A stretch of 64,000 nt of DNA from Homalodisca vitripennis (GCF_021130785.1 NC_060215.1:115468501-115532500), one strand, 5' to 3'; shown: positions 1 to 13,140, numbered from the stretch's first letter. Notes: a model not told the origin generated them from the sequence alone. Program-made: numbers and translations.

Positions 1-476
1 TGAAGCTGGTTTCATCAGCTAAAAATGTATAATGTACTGTCTCACAAACTTTGGATAATCTTTAAGTCTGAGTACCCAGTCAAGGGCAATGAGGTGACTG
101 GCATCGAAAATTCTGTTATCAAGTTTGATTGATCGCTTTGACAAATATTTGTTTAACCTAAAAGTAACTTTTTACCTATCTTGTGGGTTTAATATTTAAG
201 AGCTCCATTTTAAGACCTCATTTCTTCAAATAGTGTATGTATGGATCTCAGGATTGTTATAGAAATATCTTAAGTTTATTGCCCAGTAGGAGAAATGAAT
301 AGAAGTTAAAGAAATTTAAAAAAAGTACCACAATCATTGTCACAAACATTTTCTCTTTTCGAGAGGAAAATTTGACTTTTTAACGCTCAGCCCCTCTTGG
401 AACGTATCCAATTACTATCGTAAGGTCGCATACAAGTATGAGTCCTCAATAGTACATGTATGATGATCTTCAAAGT

Positions 477-1256
477 GACTATGTCAGAACAGTACCGAAC
501 CTATGCTCTCATAAACTCAGGGTAACAGCTTGAATTTGGAGTCCACGAGAAATTAGTTATCTTTTTAATATGCATCATGATTTCAAGATGTGGATTGTTA
601 TAAATAAGTTATACAACAATACTATGCTTTATAAAACAGTAAGTAATTATATTGTGCACAATTCAAAATGACTATGTCAGAACAGTACCGAACCTATGCT
701 CTCATAAACTCAGGTAACAGCTTGAATTTGGAGTCCACGAGAAATTAGTTATCTTTTTAATATGCATCATGATTTCAAGATGTGGATTGTTATAAATAAG
801 TTATACAACAATACTATGCTTTATAAAACAGTAAGTAATTATATTGTGCACAATTCAAAATGACTATGTCAGAACAGTACCGAACCTATGCTCTCATAAA
901 CTCAGGGTAACAGCTTGAATTTGGAGTCCACGAGAAATTAGTTATCTTTTTAATATGCATCATGATTTCAAGATGTGGGTTGTTATAAATAAGTTATACA
1001 ACAATACTATGCTTTATAAAACAGTAAGTAATTATATTGTGCACAATTCAAAATGACTATGTCAGAACAGTACCGAACCTATGCTCTCATAAACTCAGGG
1101 TAACACTTGAATTTGGAGTCCACGAGAATTTGGAGTCCACGAGAAATTAGTTATCTTTTTAATATGCATCATGATTTCAAGATGTGGGTTGTTATAAATA
1201 AGTTATACAACAATACTATGCTTTATAAAACAGTAAGTAATTATATTGTGCACAAC
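477..1256. repeat. 193-bp tandem array, four copies
   Basis: Four head-to-tail copies start at 477, 670, 862 and 1055, so the period is 192-193 bp. Each begins with gactatgtcagaacagtacc and ends near ttatattgtgcacaa. The copies differ by only a few changes: a one-base deletion in the G run of copy 2, a single base change that makes gatgtgg into gatgtggg..., and in copy 4 an extra short duplication around 1108-1140 of the segment gaatttggagtccacgag. Such uniformity means recent amplification or ongoing homogenisation. No ORF spans it and I recognise no transposon termini. It is a local satellite-like array. Confidence 0.95.
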
Positions 1257-2345
1257 TATAATTAACTTTTATCAACGTTATATTCTTTTTAGATTTGTCA
1301 TCGACAGTATCGAACTGACAGACGTGTATGGTGACTGAATAACGTGGGTTGACTCTTTGATACTCTACAATGGTTAAATAAATAGTATGAGTTTAGTGTA
1401 CTTATCATAATGGGGGTTTTTGTTGTTCTTCACGAAGGTAGAATATTTATTAACATTACATTTTAGTTGAATAATTACAACTTACGTAATAGTTATTTAT
1501 AGCGTTGAATTTAATGCGTTTATTATTTTTTTTCTATGTAAATAATGCTAGCAAAACTTGACGTATATTCTTCACTTAATACATTATTACAATTGAAGAC
1601 TGATAATATAATAGGAAGATTATTATTATTTGAACATTAAATGTGTATAAGGAACAATGTTACACTATTTTAAGCAGAGGTTCCAATGTGCATTTAATAT
1701 ACGAAACTTGAATAAAAAACAGTTTTCTAGTACAACGTGACAAGAACACACCAGTTCAGGGAGTAAATTCCATGTCATATCCCTTTTACTTTAAAATATC
1801 TCTATTACTAAATTACGTCTTAAGTTCATTTTGAAATGGTATTTTTACTTAAGAAATGAACGGTTTATTTAAAATAACTCAAAGAAGTTTCAATTTAACT
1901 ATACAGTTTGGTCTTGGGGGGAATAGGGGATGAAGAGATATAAATAAAGTTACATTCGATTTCCCCCCCAGATTATTCGTGCAGAATTGTAAATAACAAA
2001 TTGTACATGGGAATGCCGAGAAATCGTACAAGTAAATATTTGAGCCGTTGCCACGTGGAACTCATCAAACTGTATGAAATTTTGAGAAAAACAATTGAAC
2101 AATTTGTATTGGGAATAATTCCTTATAATAATTTGATTTTAAATTGGACTATTAATATTTTAATGACGGTAGGCACGTGAAGTTTCGTCAATACATATAC
2201 ATATAAGCCATATGATATGGTTATCACCTTAACAAAGCAATATTTTGGATAATGGATCCATCACTTCATCGTTTACATAATTTTCATTAGTTCTCATCGA
2301 ATGGAAAAGCCTGTTTCGGAACTGAGTAGACGATGATAGACGACA
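1257..2345. other. AT-rich spacer, nothing recognised
   Basis: Non-coding AT-rich DNA with short homopolymers, including a C run near 1962-1968. I see no ORF with coding character, no repeat ends and no RNA gene. Confidence 0.6.
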
Positions 2346-2349
2346 ATAC

Positions 2350-2536
2350 CTAAATACAGTGTCCCTGTAGAGCCATGTGTATTGCGTCTGGCTCGGCAGT
2401 CCCGAAATTGGATTTTGATTGACAGATTAATTGTCTGAGTTTCCGGACGCCGCCGGATAGATCCAGATACGAATGATGTACGGCCCGGATATTTGGATCT
2501 CGATTGGAATCCGGTGATCCATCCGAGTACATTCAT
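2350..2536 (-). other. GC-richer coding-like patch, unidentified
   Basis: This patch stands out from its AT-rich flanks. On the minus strand one frame is open from an ATG at 2532 to a TAG at 2350 (60 codons). It starts MYSDGSPDSNRDPNIRAVHH and has mixed codons with many C/G third positions. A second minus frame (80 codons, 2294-2536) overlaps it. Repeated GGAT/ATCC words (ccggat, ggatcc, gatccag) could instead mean a conserved regulatory element. I recognise no domain and no convincing splice sites. It may be an exon, a fossil exon or a non-coding element. Confidence 0.2.
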
Positions 2537-2539
2537 CGT

Positions 2540-4289
2540 GGAAGGAACAACGGAGTTAGGTTTGATTGTTAAGGATCATTCCATTATAAAAGAATCTTTT
2601 TGCTGTCGCCAACAGCTTCAGTAACTAATAATCTGTGTAGTACTACTTCCTTAATATAGTTTCAGAATTTCTCTAAAATAATTTAGTTAGTTTCGTTGAA
2701 CAATATTCAAAGTACAACTATAACTGTTGGGAAACTTATTTAATTCTCACTGGAGTATTGATTATTCTCTTCCCAAGTAATAAAAGAAAATATCTTAATA
2801 ACAATTTATATATTGAGCTTTAGTATAGGATGATAATAAAAAATAAAATAAAACACGATATGTTTTTATTACATTTTTGGCTTGGAGTTTAGTGATATTT
2901 GCCCCTTGCGATTTTATTCATATGAAACAACCAATCTAATAATGAGAAGATAATTTTTGAAGTTATTTGTCTTATTTGTCCGAAATGTTGTTATATTTAT
3001 AATATAGTAAATATAATAACAATGTATATTCAAAGTTATTATATACAAGGTATATTCTAAGTTATTACATATATAAATTGAACTCTCTGAAACTACAATA
3101 AGAAATAGTCTCGTCCTTGCCATGCTACAATTAATTTTATCAAATGCTCTAGATGCAAAATTAGGTGACTTAGCTGTGGTTGCGAACAGCTCTCGTATAG
3201 ATTATTTGGAAGTAAGCCCATCAAGTAGGAACTGCTTCCGTAATTGTTTAGCTGATGAATCATTACTGGACGCTTAACTAAACTGCCGGGGCTTCAAATG
3301 ACACCTTTTAGGTTAGCAAAGCCATAATAGTTTAGCGACCCACTGTCGGTAGAAAAAGGAGACGATTATGGTCTGCAAAGTATGATTTATGTTTATATGC
3401 CAACAAAAAAATATAATCTTTAGGTATTAGGAATAAGAAAATTGTTGCTTGTGGCGATCAATAATACTATCCGAGAAACTTTAATGAGTTCGATCTAATA
3501 CATTGGGATCATTTTTATGATAATTGTAAATGATTAAATATTGTACAATGTTTACTTAGGAATTTAGGAAGCTCGTTAAGCTCCAATTATTATCAAATAG
3601 CATTATTATACAATATATAGAATAATATTTTGTTAAAATGTAACCTGAATCGTTAATTAGTTTCAGCTGATTTTTATAACCTTCCAACATTTATTATTAA
3701 AAAATGGCTGTGATAAAACGAACCAATAAATATATATTTGAAAGGACCAAAAATCGTCAGGAGCAAGTGGAAGTAGCGTTCGTTGTCCTCGGAAGCCAGG
3801 GAGACGTGTATCCCCGTTATGGGAGATTTATGTTGTTTGTTGAATTAATTTTCCCCGATATTTTGTTGATTTGACTTTTAAATGTGGCGTAAACTTTACA
3901 AATTCCCTGCACTTCGTCACCAGCGCCATCTTGCTGAATAATGGAAAGTCGCTTCCGTGTTCCTTCAGAATGTCAGCTTACTATAATACCCGTACAAGTA
4001 ATGTTTAATACTGTCCGAACTGTCGCCTTACGAGACATGAAGGATCTGAACATGTGCAAGGATTACAGTAACTTCGTATTAACTTTCAACGCTGAAGATT
4101 TTATACTTTGTATTAGTAGTTTTCACGAACGTATCCAGACGTGTAAGATTGGCCCATATCGAATTTTTGAAATAAAATCGGTAGAAAAATCTAATTAGGG
4201 CAACGAATAATTCATTATCATGAAGAAACATTTACATGAATATGTTAAGAAGTTAAATTGAATTTCGTAAAAACCAATTGAAAGTAACC
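2540..4289. other. AT-rich spacer with minor GC patches
   Basis: Mostly AT-rich non-coding DNA. A 51-codon ATG ORF (3122-3277, plus) and an 85-codon ORF (3941-4198, plus) are present, but neither has recognisable protein features or splice context. A small GC-richer patch at about 3750-3830 is unexplained. Confidence 0.5.
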
Positions 4290-5060
4290 TCCTCGAAGTG
4301 TGCCACTAAATGAATTGTAATCACCTATAAACAGGTCGGTAATACAGTACCGCACTACTGTGTTATCAATCGTATAGCCGTGGGCGTGAAGCCGCGAAGA
4401 CAGTGAGGTCTCAATTGCCGCCATTAAAGAGCCGTTAAAGTCGATGATAAAAGTACGTAACGAGTGGGGTTGCTAATTGCGCTACCCATTCAAGTAAACC
4501 ATTAGAATTTCAAATTATTGCGCGGTTTAATCAAGCCGTCTTAACTCGAGGCCATTAAGATATTTATTGGTGAAGCGCGAAACACAAAGACGCTATTGGA
4601 GAAACAGGTTGACATCTGTAAAGGGGGCCGACAAGGAGACGTGTGTCGGGAGAGAGGGAGAAGGGAGAGGCAAAGAAAGAGGGAGAGATTCAATTTATTT
4701 CTTATAGGATCTCTTTAGAATCTTTATCTGGCGGACCAGTCTATACATCACGGAGAGCGAGATGGTCGGCCGTGTGAGTGGGAGTGAGAGGGGAGATGGC
4801 GGGCCGCATGGGTGCGACAGAGAGCGATACTGAGGTACAACAGAAATAACACAGGATAATTAGAGCGGAACAGCATTATTAAGCGAGTTAAGAGATGCAG
4901 TAGCAGAATAAATCAGGGCTTCCGACCTAACTGCTCGATGCCACAATAGATGGCAGCAACATAATACGCTGTCTAGATAACGGCTGTGGGCGTTCTCTTA
5001 CCAAGACAGTAAGTTTAGTGACGTCCGCAGAATATAGTTCGGCATCATAGTTACGGTGGG
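4290..5060. promoter_or_regulatory. GC-richer island with GAGAG and GCCAT clusters (PRE-like)
   Basis: The island lacks a long ORF. It contains several GAGAG words (about 4650-4656, 4683-4687, 4753-4757, 4786-4790, 4820-4824), which are the core of the insect GAGA-factor (Trl) site. It also has four GCCAT/ATGGC words (4420-4424, 4551-4555, 4796-4800, 4950-4954), the core of the Pho/YY1 site. A purine-rich strand runs through about 4648-4695. In flies this combination marks Polycomb response elements and GAGA-bound promoters. That reading is inference, because the motifs are short and the purine tract alone creates GAGAG words. Confidence 0.35.
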
Positions 5061-7600
5061 AAGAAAGAAAGTATTAAATTTAAGCTGTAATTGTAACATA
5101 TTCAATGTTCAATGGAAAATAATATGGCTTAGTTTAAATCTCACAATATAAATATATATTTATATAAATAAATAGTTATTTACGTATATAAATTACATAA
5201 ATTTATCAATTTTTTCAAGTATTTCTATTTTTATAACAATTTTAAATTATAATATTATAAAATAAAACATCATATGCATTATATTTAACCCCGGATTTTA
5301 CCGAAGATTTTTCATTTATGAAACTTAATAGATGAAATATAATCCTAAGTATACAATTTACTGTCATTTTTGTCGTAATAAGTATTCTTTTACTTTGATG
5401 AGTTATATCCTCAATGTTTCTTGCTAAAGTAAGCTTATAGACTATTTTCAAATTTTATACACAATCAGTGGTAGTGTTGAGAAACTGTTATAATAGTGAT
5501 TATGAGTCTATTATGTTACAATCATAATACGTTTTGGGTGTAAACGAAATAGCTTCCTCTTTCGAATCGCCCAAGACAAAACTTTTAGTTATGACAACTA
5601 ACTGACTCACTCACTATTTTACCCACGTACAAATATCTTCGAATCTCTAAAAATATTTTGGCCCAAGATTTCAAACATCTTCTTGTTTGCATTGTATTGA
5701 AATTTGGAGTCTTCGATAGCCCCAGAGTCGTATTCTATAATATTTTTGCATAGATATTTTTTTGTAAATTTGAGAGTGCTTTGTAAAATTAAAGAGTGAT
5801 AGGGTCTAGCTATATGGACAATTCAAATAAAATCCCTTTTTATGGCTTTTCTAAGACTCTAAGAATTCACGCATAACCACATAATTTCTTGGCAATTGCA
5901 GGTGGATTGGAAACTTGAAATGTGAACGTTATTACCTATACTTAGATTAATGTTGGACTTTTATTTTGTTAAATCACTCGAAATGCTCCATAACAACAGC
6001 TCGATCAATATTAAACATCTATAAAAACCATAAAAGTTATCTCAAACACAATATGACATGGTAATTTGCTTCGGATGAATTTATTCCTAAACAAACAATT
6101 CCAAAAACAGTGTATGCTCAGATAAAAATAAAAACTGTGGCCATAAAATAAAATTGATTTATTTGAAACCATGATAGCAAGACTGAACGTAATACATATT
6201 TTTAATGTATCACATAAATAGTTATGTTCAACATTAAATAGGCAATTGAAAATCCACTTGTAAACTCCTAGGCATAAAACGCCACCATTGAATTTCAACA
6301 TCTGAGACTTTTCTATTAACTATTCAGCAATATAGGTTCACAGATATTTATTTAGACGTGTATCTTAGGTTTAGTACAAAAATGGCCATAAACTTTAGAG
6401 TTAAAATTGGATCATGTTAATAGTATTTTTATTGTAAGATAAATATATAGAACGTGAGGTTTCTTACATTACCCAATTGTTGGAAGATTTTTTTGGAAAG
6501 ACGTAGAATACTTTGAAACGTCCTTACCCAGAAATTAAACGATCATCAGTATTGTTTCCTCCGAATTTATACATTTTAATTTTATTATAAAAAACAAAGA
6601 GGATAATTTGATGGAATTTGTAATTATTTTAATTGAAAAAATTACAAAATCTGTTTACAGTGCATTATCGTGAGAAAAAAGATTGTGTGTTCGGATACAG
6701 TGGCAAAATTAAAAATATATTGTAAACATGAGAAAGGATCAAGATAATTTATTACACTTAATAAATGTAACGTTTTATCTCCTTTTTATTAAATAGCAAG
6801 AATATTTTTGCTAAATACTCTTTCACAATCATGTAACTATAGATTATAATGCGATTGTAAGAGATACAGCAATACAATAAAAAAGATATGTACAGAAATA
6901 AATGTATGATTGGCCTTTGTACGTAAATTTTGGCAAAGATTTAAATTGGCTCAATCTAAATTAAATCTAATTGTTGAAGACGAAGAAGAAGCGAAGTGGA
7001 ACTAGCTGGCAAAAGTTATGTACGAGTGGAATTTTACATCCTAACTCGAGTTTACATTAATTACTAAATCCTATACCTACTATTCTGCCTATACTCCTTT
7101 TTACAATACTCTATAACCATACATTACATCAAATATTGTTACATCAAATACTGATCTTGTTCCAATTGAAGAGGGAGAATCTTTCACTAACTTCAGAGGA
7201 AGAAGCATGTTAACATTCTTATGATACAGTGTCCTTAACTTCTAGTTTCCCACCACACTACACGAACACTTCCCACAGATGACCCTTACATAACACATTT
7301 TAGTAGTATGTAAATTGTAATAAAGGATTATTTGGAACCACTACCTTATTGAAACATATATTTCAATGTTTAAATTTCAATGCAGTTCTATAAAATGAAT
7401 ACTTTGTTTAACTTTTTAACAGAACTCATGAAAATTTATCAAAAATTATAAATGTGGCAAGTCCGTATATGATTTAAGAGGGGTTTGATACTACGACATT
7501 GAAGAACTGGTATTATAGAAAAACGTTAAATTACATTATATTACACGGAATGAATAGTGTAAATAAGGTTTTTCAGTGGCATTGTAATGATTTACACTGC
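5061..7600. other. AT-rich spacer
   Basis: AT-rich DNA without a supported gene. Open frames at 5242-5451 and 6011-6301 (minus) have compositions expected of translated AT-rich sequence. A short ctgactcactcact stretch near 5602-5616 faintly resembles the 3' microsatellite of the composite element at 18.5-22.7 kb in the opposite orientation, but is too short to call. Confidence 0.5.
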
Positions 7601-7637
7601 TAAGTATGAATACTCTTACTCTTATACTACTCTTAAT

Positions 7638-7661
7638 CTCTACACCTACTAAGGTGTAGAG
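7638..7661. repeat. Perfect 10-bp hairpin with 4-base loop
   Basis: CTCTACACCT (7638-7647) and AGGTGTAGAG (7652-7661) are exact reverse complements separated by ACTA. The hairpin lies in a short run of related words (aatctctacac, aatctctataac, 7631-7700), so it may come from local slippage. No T run follows, so a transcription terminator is not indicated. Confidence 0.85.
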
Positions 7662-7699
7662 ACTAATCTCTATAACCTACTAATCTCTACACTTACTCT

Positions 7700-10600
7700 C
7701 TTACACAGTATAATATAAAATTGCCCTTGACCATTGTCAACTAATGCGCCCTCAAAATTTTGAAAAACTGTGATAAACGAATACTTTTCAGGATGAATCG
7801 CAAAATCGTCTTGTTATTCCGTTCAGATTTCTAACCAGATATGATAAGCGATACAGCAAAATTTACAAAGAGGTGGCGGTATCTTACTGGGGCCTATACA
7901 CAGCTTTTCAGAAACATTTCATAACAATGAGTTCAATCTATTCTAAGATGGCAGTTTCTTAGGAAGCAAAGTGGTGATACCAAATTAAATTTAAAACGAA
8001 GTATTTGAAAAACTTCGTTCTAGCTACTCATGAGTATAAAAGAAAGCCCAGGGTTAAATACCTATGTACTGGAAGATCATACACCCTCTTCGAATATATA
8101 GTGAACGGCTGATCTTTCGACAAAAGAAGCTGTTAACCTACTGTTTGGAAAGAAATAGCTTAGAAATGACATTGCGGTATGGTTGCCATTTATGTTTAGA
8201 CAAAGTGGCTAGGGATACTGACAAAAATCTTAACTTAAATACGAAGTGTTTTATTAATACAAAATACATGGTATACATTATACTCTTAGACTTCATTTAA
8301 TGATTCTATCAGACACTGAAAATAGAAAATTGAATAAGAACTTCCACAGTGAACGATATTAAAAAATCAGAAGTTAGTTGGAAAGCTTAGGTAAAGCTTG
8401 TAATATTTCCAAATATTACAATTGTAATATCAGCTGATAAGTATATAAACACACACAGTTGAAAACACATATTTATAAAAGGGAAAAATGGGTACAATGA
8501 GAAAACAAAGTTAGGTTGGGAAGACGGCTCTATATGTAACACAATGAAATAATGTCAAAAAATAAAATAGAACGTTGGATACATATTTTACTAACATGGA
8601 ATTGAAACTGGTATACCCAAAGGTCTCCAAAACATAGGGTTAGAGTTAATTGGTTAATTATTTGTTTTATTGGTTCAGTTTTTAAATAATGTAATACCAA
8701 ACGTTTGTGTACAATTTAAATTATAAATTTTATAATAATTATATTTTCCGTTTAATAATTAGTGTTTTGAAAAGATGATACATCGTTAAATAATTTTAGA
8801 ATACACTCCAAATTAACATTTCTATTTACGCTTAAAAATTTTAATTGTTAGCGTTAAAAACACTTGAATTATGACTTTTATGCCCGTTTGTGGTCAACAT
8901 AGAGATCGTGTTGAATTCGAAAAAATCAATTTGTTAGGAGTCGTTAGAGAATAAAATGGTGCTTGGTGATAGATACATTCGTCAACGTTAAGATATAACA
9001 GAGCAACACTGTGAAAATTTATATAATATTTTAAAAATCTCGAACGTAAAAATTACTACTTTAACAGATTCAACAAAAAACAGTATTTCAAGATGCTGAT
9101 ATAATATAACAGGATACGATGCTCTTTAAGATGCTTCATACCATGCATCGAGACGGACCCATGATGCATTGGAAGAGATGGTTCAAAGGTAATTTTAAGG
9201 GAAGCTGGGAGTGATTTTTATTACTTTGAAAAAGACAATATGCCAGGCTTAGCTATAATTCAGGGCTATGAAACATTGCAATAAATCTATAGTTGAGGCT
9301 TTTTATTATATGATATATTATATGATATTATATTATATTTATTATATCTTCATGCTTATTTGTTAACGAATTTTAACGAAATCGGACAGCAAATAACTTT
9401 AAGAGTTTTATTTCTAAATTGGTGCCAGCGTACTATAGTATTTAAATTTTCACATTTTCAAAATGTCCAATATGGCTACTAAAATGAGTCTTGTAATAAA
9501 ATTTATCTATTACTATGTATTAGAACGGCTATACAAAGAGAACGAACTATCTAAGGAAGTATTCCCAACTAATAAGAATCGCACTGAAAAGGAATCGAAC
9601 TCAGTACCTCTGGTCCTGTAGTAATTTTGATATTATTCCGTGTACATGTATTCACTCGTATGACAAACCAACATAAAATATTTGACAAAATGCGTCGGTA
9701 AATGGCGAAGTTTTAACTTATATGCATCTAACTGGAACACTGTGACATGCGGCGATCTCTGTACGGTGCGTACAAATTCACAAGTATCAAAATAAACTTG
9801 TGTACAATAATTGGTACTCCGTCCGTCCTTATGGTCCAGTACCAATTCCAATTGATTCTTATTTTCGGTTATTAAAGAGCAGTTATTTTTGCTGATTGAT
9901 AAAACATCACTTACAATATTGTATGTTTTGGTCCTTTTCAGTTGCGATCTCTATACTGTACATACCATCCCAGAAATAGTAGGGGATGAGATCCATCCTG
10001 GCTACTAAGCAAATGCTAAAGGCTTTTGATTTAAATTGTTATATAATTTTTGCGCTATTTTTTATGAATTATTTTCTCCACGATGTATTTAATTCTTTTA
10101 GCAGATCCAGTTTGAGCTTTCTATGTGTTCTAATAGCAAACAAAGTATACTGCAAGCGTCATTTGCTGGACATCTGAAGCTGATACTTAATTCTGAATTC
10201 CCCTAAACATTGCTGGACTCATATCTTTCGTATCCTCAACAGAAATATTGTTCAACACATCACCTGCCATTTCCTGGCATAGAGTTTAGATAAAATCACG
10301 TAGATATTGGTTTATTTTAGTGGGATCGTAACTGTGACTCATCGATTTCATGTAAATCCCCTTACACTTTAATGTTTCCAAAAAGTTTTAATGGCTCTTT
10401 CTATCCCCAATCGGTTCACTATCCTATTAACAAACCTAGATATACGAGTTCAGCCTAGTGTAAGCTACACCAGAAAACAATGAAAGAAAAAAAATCCTTC
10501 AAACTGGGTCATTGCCAAATTCCCAAGCTGGTAAAATATAAGAAGCCAAAAAATCATAATCATCACCTGCGTTTGGTGTTTTCTGTCGGCTGTACTAAGC

Positions 10601-12105
10601 CTACATTATTTGATTGACAATTTTTTAATACAAGCAGCCTAATGCTCTCTTGTCTTAAATTATTTGCTTTTTCAAAGAAATTATATTGTTCAAATGTTCA
10701 TTTGAAGTTTCTAGGTTTTAACTTAATACAATAAATCAGTATTTTCATGATTAGAAGCTTCAAAAGTAAGGAATATTTTAGGAGCACCATACATGGCAGT
10801 TTTCAATATAGCCTTTTTCCCACCTGCATGTCTTATTCAGCTTCCAGTGTTACAATCACTCATTAACTCTTCCATTCCTATTATTTCCCATGGTTCTGGC
10901 CAAATATACCCTTCCGTCGAACAAATAATTTGTATATTTAAGATGAATAAAATCATCCAAGCATGAATACAATAACCCTAGCTACACTTTGTATTACATT
11001 AATACCATTTAGCACGATGCATTGTGTTTAGACGGAATTGTGACTACGTTGAGATTATATATTTAGTTATTTTTGTTTAGAACTAAAAATCTATCAGAAT
11101 ATGAGTAAAGGATCATAGAAGTCAATAATCTGAAATACTGTTTAAATTATAATATAAAATAGTCCTTCTAACCTCAGGAACCTACACCGACACGAAAGCC
11201 AGGTAGGCGTAATGTTTGAGAAGAAAAGATTGCTCAACAGTTACCCATCCTAAAATTGTTCGGTGTTGTTGTTGATTGATTAGGTTATATTTTCATGGAC
11301 ATACAATCCTAGTGAGACACATAGCAGCCTTGATGGATTATTTATAGGAAACTACTTATAGGAACTTCAATCAAAATATTTATAAAGCAACAAAAGATTC
11401 TGAGATATTAGCAATTTTTAAAGAATTAATTAGATTTATGGTTTTTAGTACATAATAATTTTCACCCAATAATGTGTCACCTGATAATGTACATAATATG
11501 TATACAAGGACTGTGTATTACGTAAACATATTGTTAAATATAGTATTTATCCATAATCAGAGTTTTCTCTTGTATAGCCTACATCAGATAAGAAATAAAT
11601 AAATATCAGTCAATGTTGCAGTAAAATTATTTGCTCAAAAAATAGAGACAGGCCTAAAAGTACTGCTGTATAAACACTGTTTTTGTAAAATGTATCTGGA
11701 CGAGGAAAGATAAAAGAAGAGAGTATGCACTGGGCTGGTATAAGTTAAACCAATCTTGATAATTTTATCACATTTAATTGTTGTGTTTTGCACTTCTAAT
11801 ATTATTATGCCCCTAAAATAACTCCAAAGCCTCTTTTTTTAGTAAAGAAGCTTAAAATTCAGAGATCTTACTATGGCAGGCAATGAATAAATAATACAAT
11901 ACAATACAATAATACACTTTTATGCTATTTCTTAAATAAAATATTTGTACAGTTTCAAATTTTACATTTGTGTTTCTTATAATATATATTTATTTGACAG
12001 TATTTTACACAGAACTCGTGTAAGAAGCAGTAAATACCATCAAGTTTGTAGGAAACTATTGTAAAGCTACAGAGAAGGATTCATTCCTCTTTGGTTGAGT
12101 AGGTC
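7700..12105. other. AT-rich spacer; possible decayed coding segment on minus strand near 10.2-10.9 kb
   Basis: No intact gene. On the minus strand, between about 10190 and 10900, short protein-like stretches interrupted by stops occur, for example one ending at about 10196 with MAGDVLNNISVEDTKDMSPA and another around 10745-10850 reading GKKAILKTAMYGAPKIF. They could be remains of a transposon gene or retrocopy. I cannot assign a family. A tRNA B-box-like word sits at 9592-9603 (minus) without a clear A box. Confidence 0.3.
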
Positions 12106-12227
12106 TTCTCAGCACAGCACCAAGATGTCTCGGAAGACAATGTGCTGTAAAAATTTCGGACACAACTGAGCTATAAATCTGACAAGTTGTGCTGAGAAAT
12201 AAATCTGCCCCAGTATTACATAAGCCT
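12106..12227 (+). repeat. 109-bp dispersed repeat, copy A, with flanking short inverted repeat
   Basis: Positions 12119-12227 match the reverse complement of 24088-24196 over 109 bp with one difference that I can find, while the flanks are unrelated. Copy A contains an exact 11-bp inverted repeat, TTCTCAGCACA (12106-12116) and TGTGCTGAGAA (12188-12198). Copy B keeps the right arm but not the left. Both copies carry the same short frame ending TKMSRKTMCCKNFGHN then TGA, followed by AAATAAA (12196-12202). Possible explanations are a tiny mobile element, duplicated terminal-exon debris or an RNA gene family. Confidence 0.8.
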
Positions 12228-12940
12228 CCCTTCTCCTACAATCCTTCCCCTCACCCACTACCTTGTAGACGATCAAATATCAGAATCCCTATGTATTAAG
12301 TAACGATATAAATAACTAACACCTATTATAGATCTCAAAATCTCTGAAGAACTTAGTGTAATGAAAGGAAAATGTAATGTTTTAAAGGATTAAATGAAAT
12401 AAATACAGTATGCAAATAAAACTCAGAACTTGTTAAAGTTTGTATCGGAGATTGTGGAAATTTTGTAATCAAAACATATTACAAGAAATGTTCAGTATTT
12501 TTTAACTCAACCGAAATATAAGATATGTTTTATTATCTTCTCCCACCTGGGTAGTTGAAACTATCTGTTTTTATAGTGCTTGGATGTACTTTGAACTCTT
12601 TGCCTGGTATCTCGAATTAATACTTTGATTGTCATGTAAACGATGCATAAGTGTAGTTTTATAAACAGTAAGTCGCAAAAACACAATTTACAATACTTTA
12701 TGCTAACTTACTTTCACCGTGTGATTGGTTGTACATTCTTTTACAAGTAATTTGTTACTCTACAGAGAAGGTAAAAAAAGCTCAGTTGCACGAGTGCTAT
12801 TTCAAGAATCTCAGTCTTCATTTAGTTACACACATTTAACGTCTCCTGATACGCAAACACACAATAGAAATCGACAACATCGCTTGCATAAAAAATTACA
12901 ATATTGTTATTTTTTAGGAGTAAACATTATATAAATAAAT
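12228..12940. other. AT-rich spacer
   Basis: Non-coding AT-rich DNA. A short C-rich patch follows the repeat (12228-12265). The 69-codon ORF at 12725-12934 has no recognised features. Confidence 0.5.
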
Positions 12941-12944
12941 TAAT

Positions 12945-13140
12945 AATGTTATTTGTCATATAGTTAAAAAACATTTTCTTTCTAGTGGAGGATAAGCAGT
13001 AAAGCTATCTGAGATCTGAAGGAATGCTGTGCATATGCAGCATGTTTTTGAAAACTTTGAAAGATTAAGTACTAATATTTGTACAGAGATACCATAGCAA
13101 TTATTTTGTATTACTTTATTTATAAAAGCATAATTGGAAT
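12945..13140 (+). repeat. Diverged dispersed repeat, copy 1
   Basis: By eye this segment aligns with 14495-14660 in the same orientation: atagttaaaaa, a tggagga(t/a)aag...gtaaagct block, (t)ttttgaaaa(a/c)...tt(a/t)aga(a/t)t(a/t)(t/a)taag and a final attactttgtt/attacttt...tataaaag. It carries an insertion of about 20 bases relative to copy 2 near 13018-13037. The divergence is substantial, so this is an old family. Confidence 0.55.

Noticed and set aside
3122..3277. 51-codon ATG ORF (MLQLILSNALDAKLGDLAVV...)
   Set aside because: It reads plausibly, but composition matches the AT-rich surroundings and there are no splice or promoter signals; chance cannot be excluded.
5590..5620. ctgactcactcact run resembling the reverse of the composite element's tail
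   Set aside because: Too short, and neither the palindrome nor the hairpin of that element is nearby.
9590..9660. tRNA-like B box on the minus strand (GAGTTCGATTCC)
   Set aside because: No A box or pairing arms could be found upstream, so neither a tRNA gene nor a SINE is supported.
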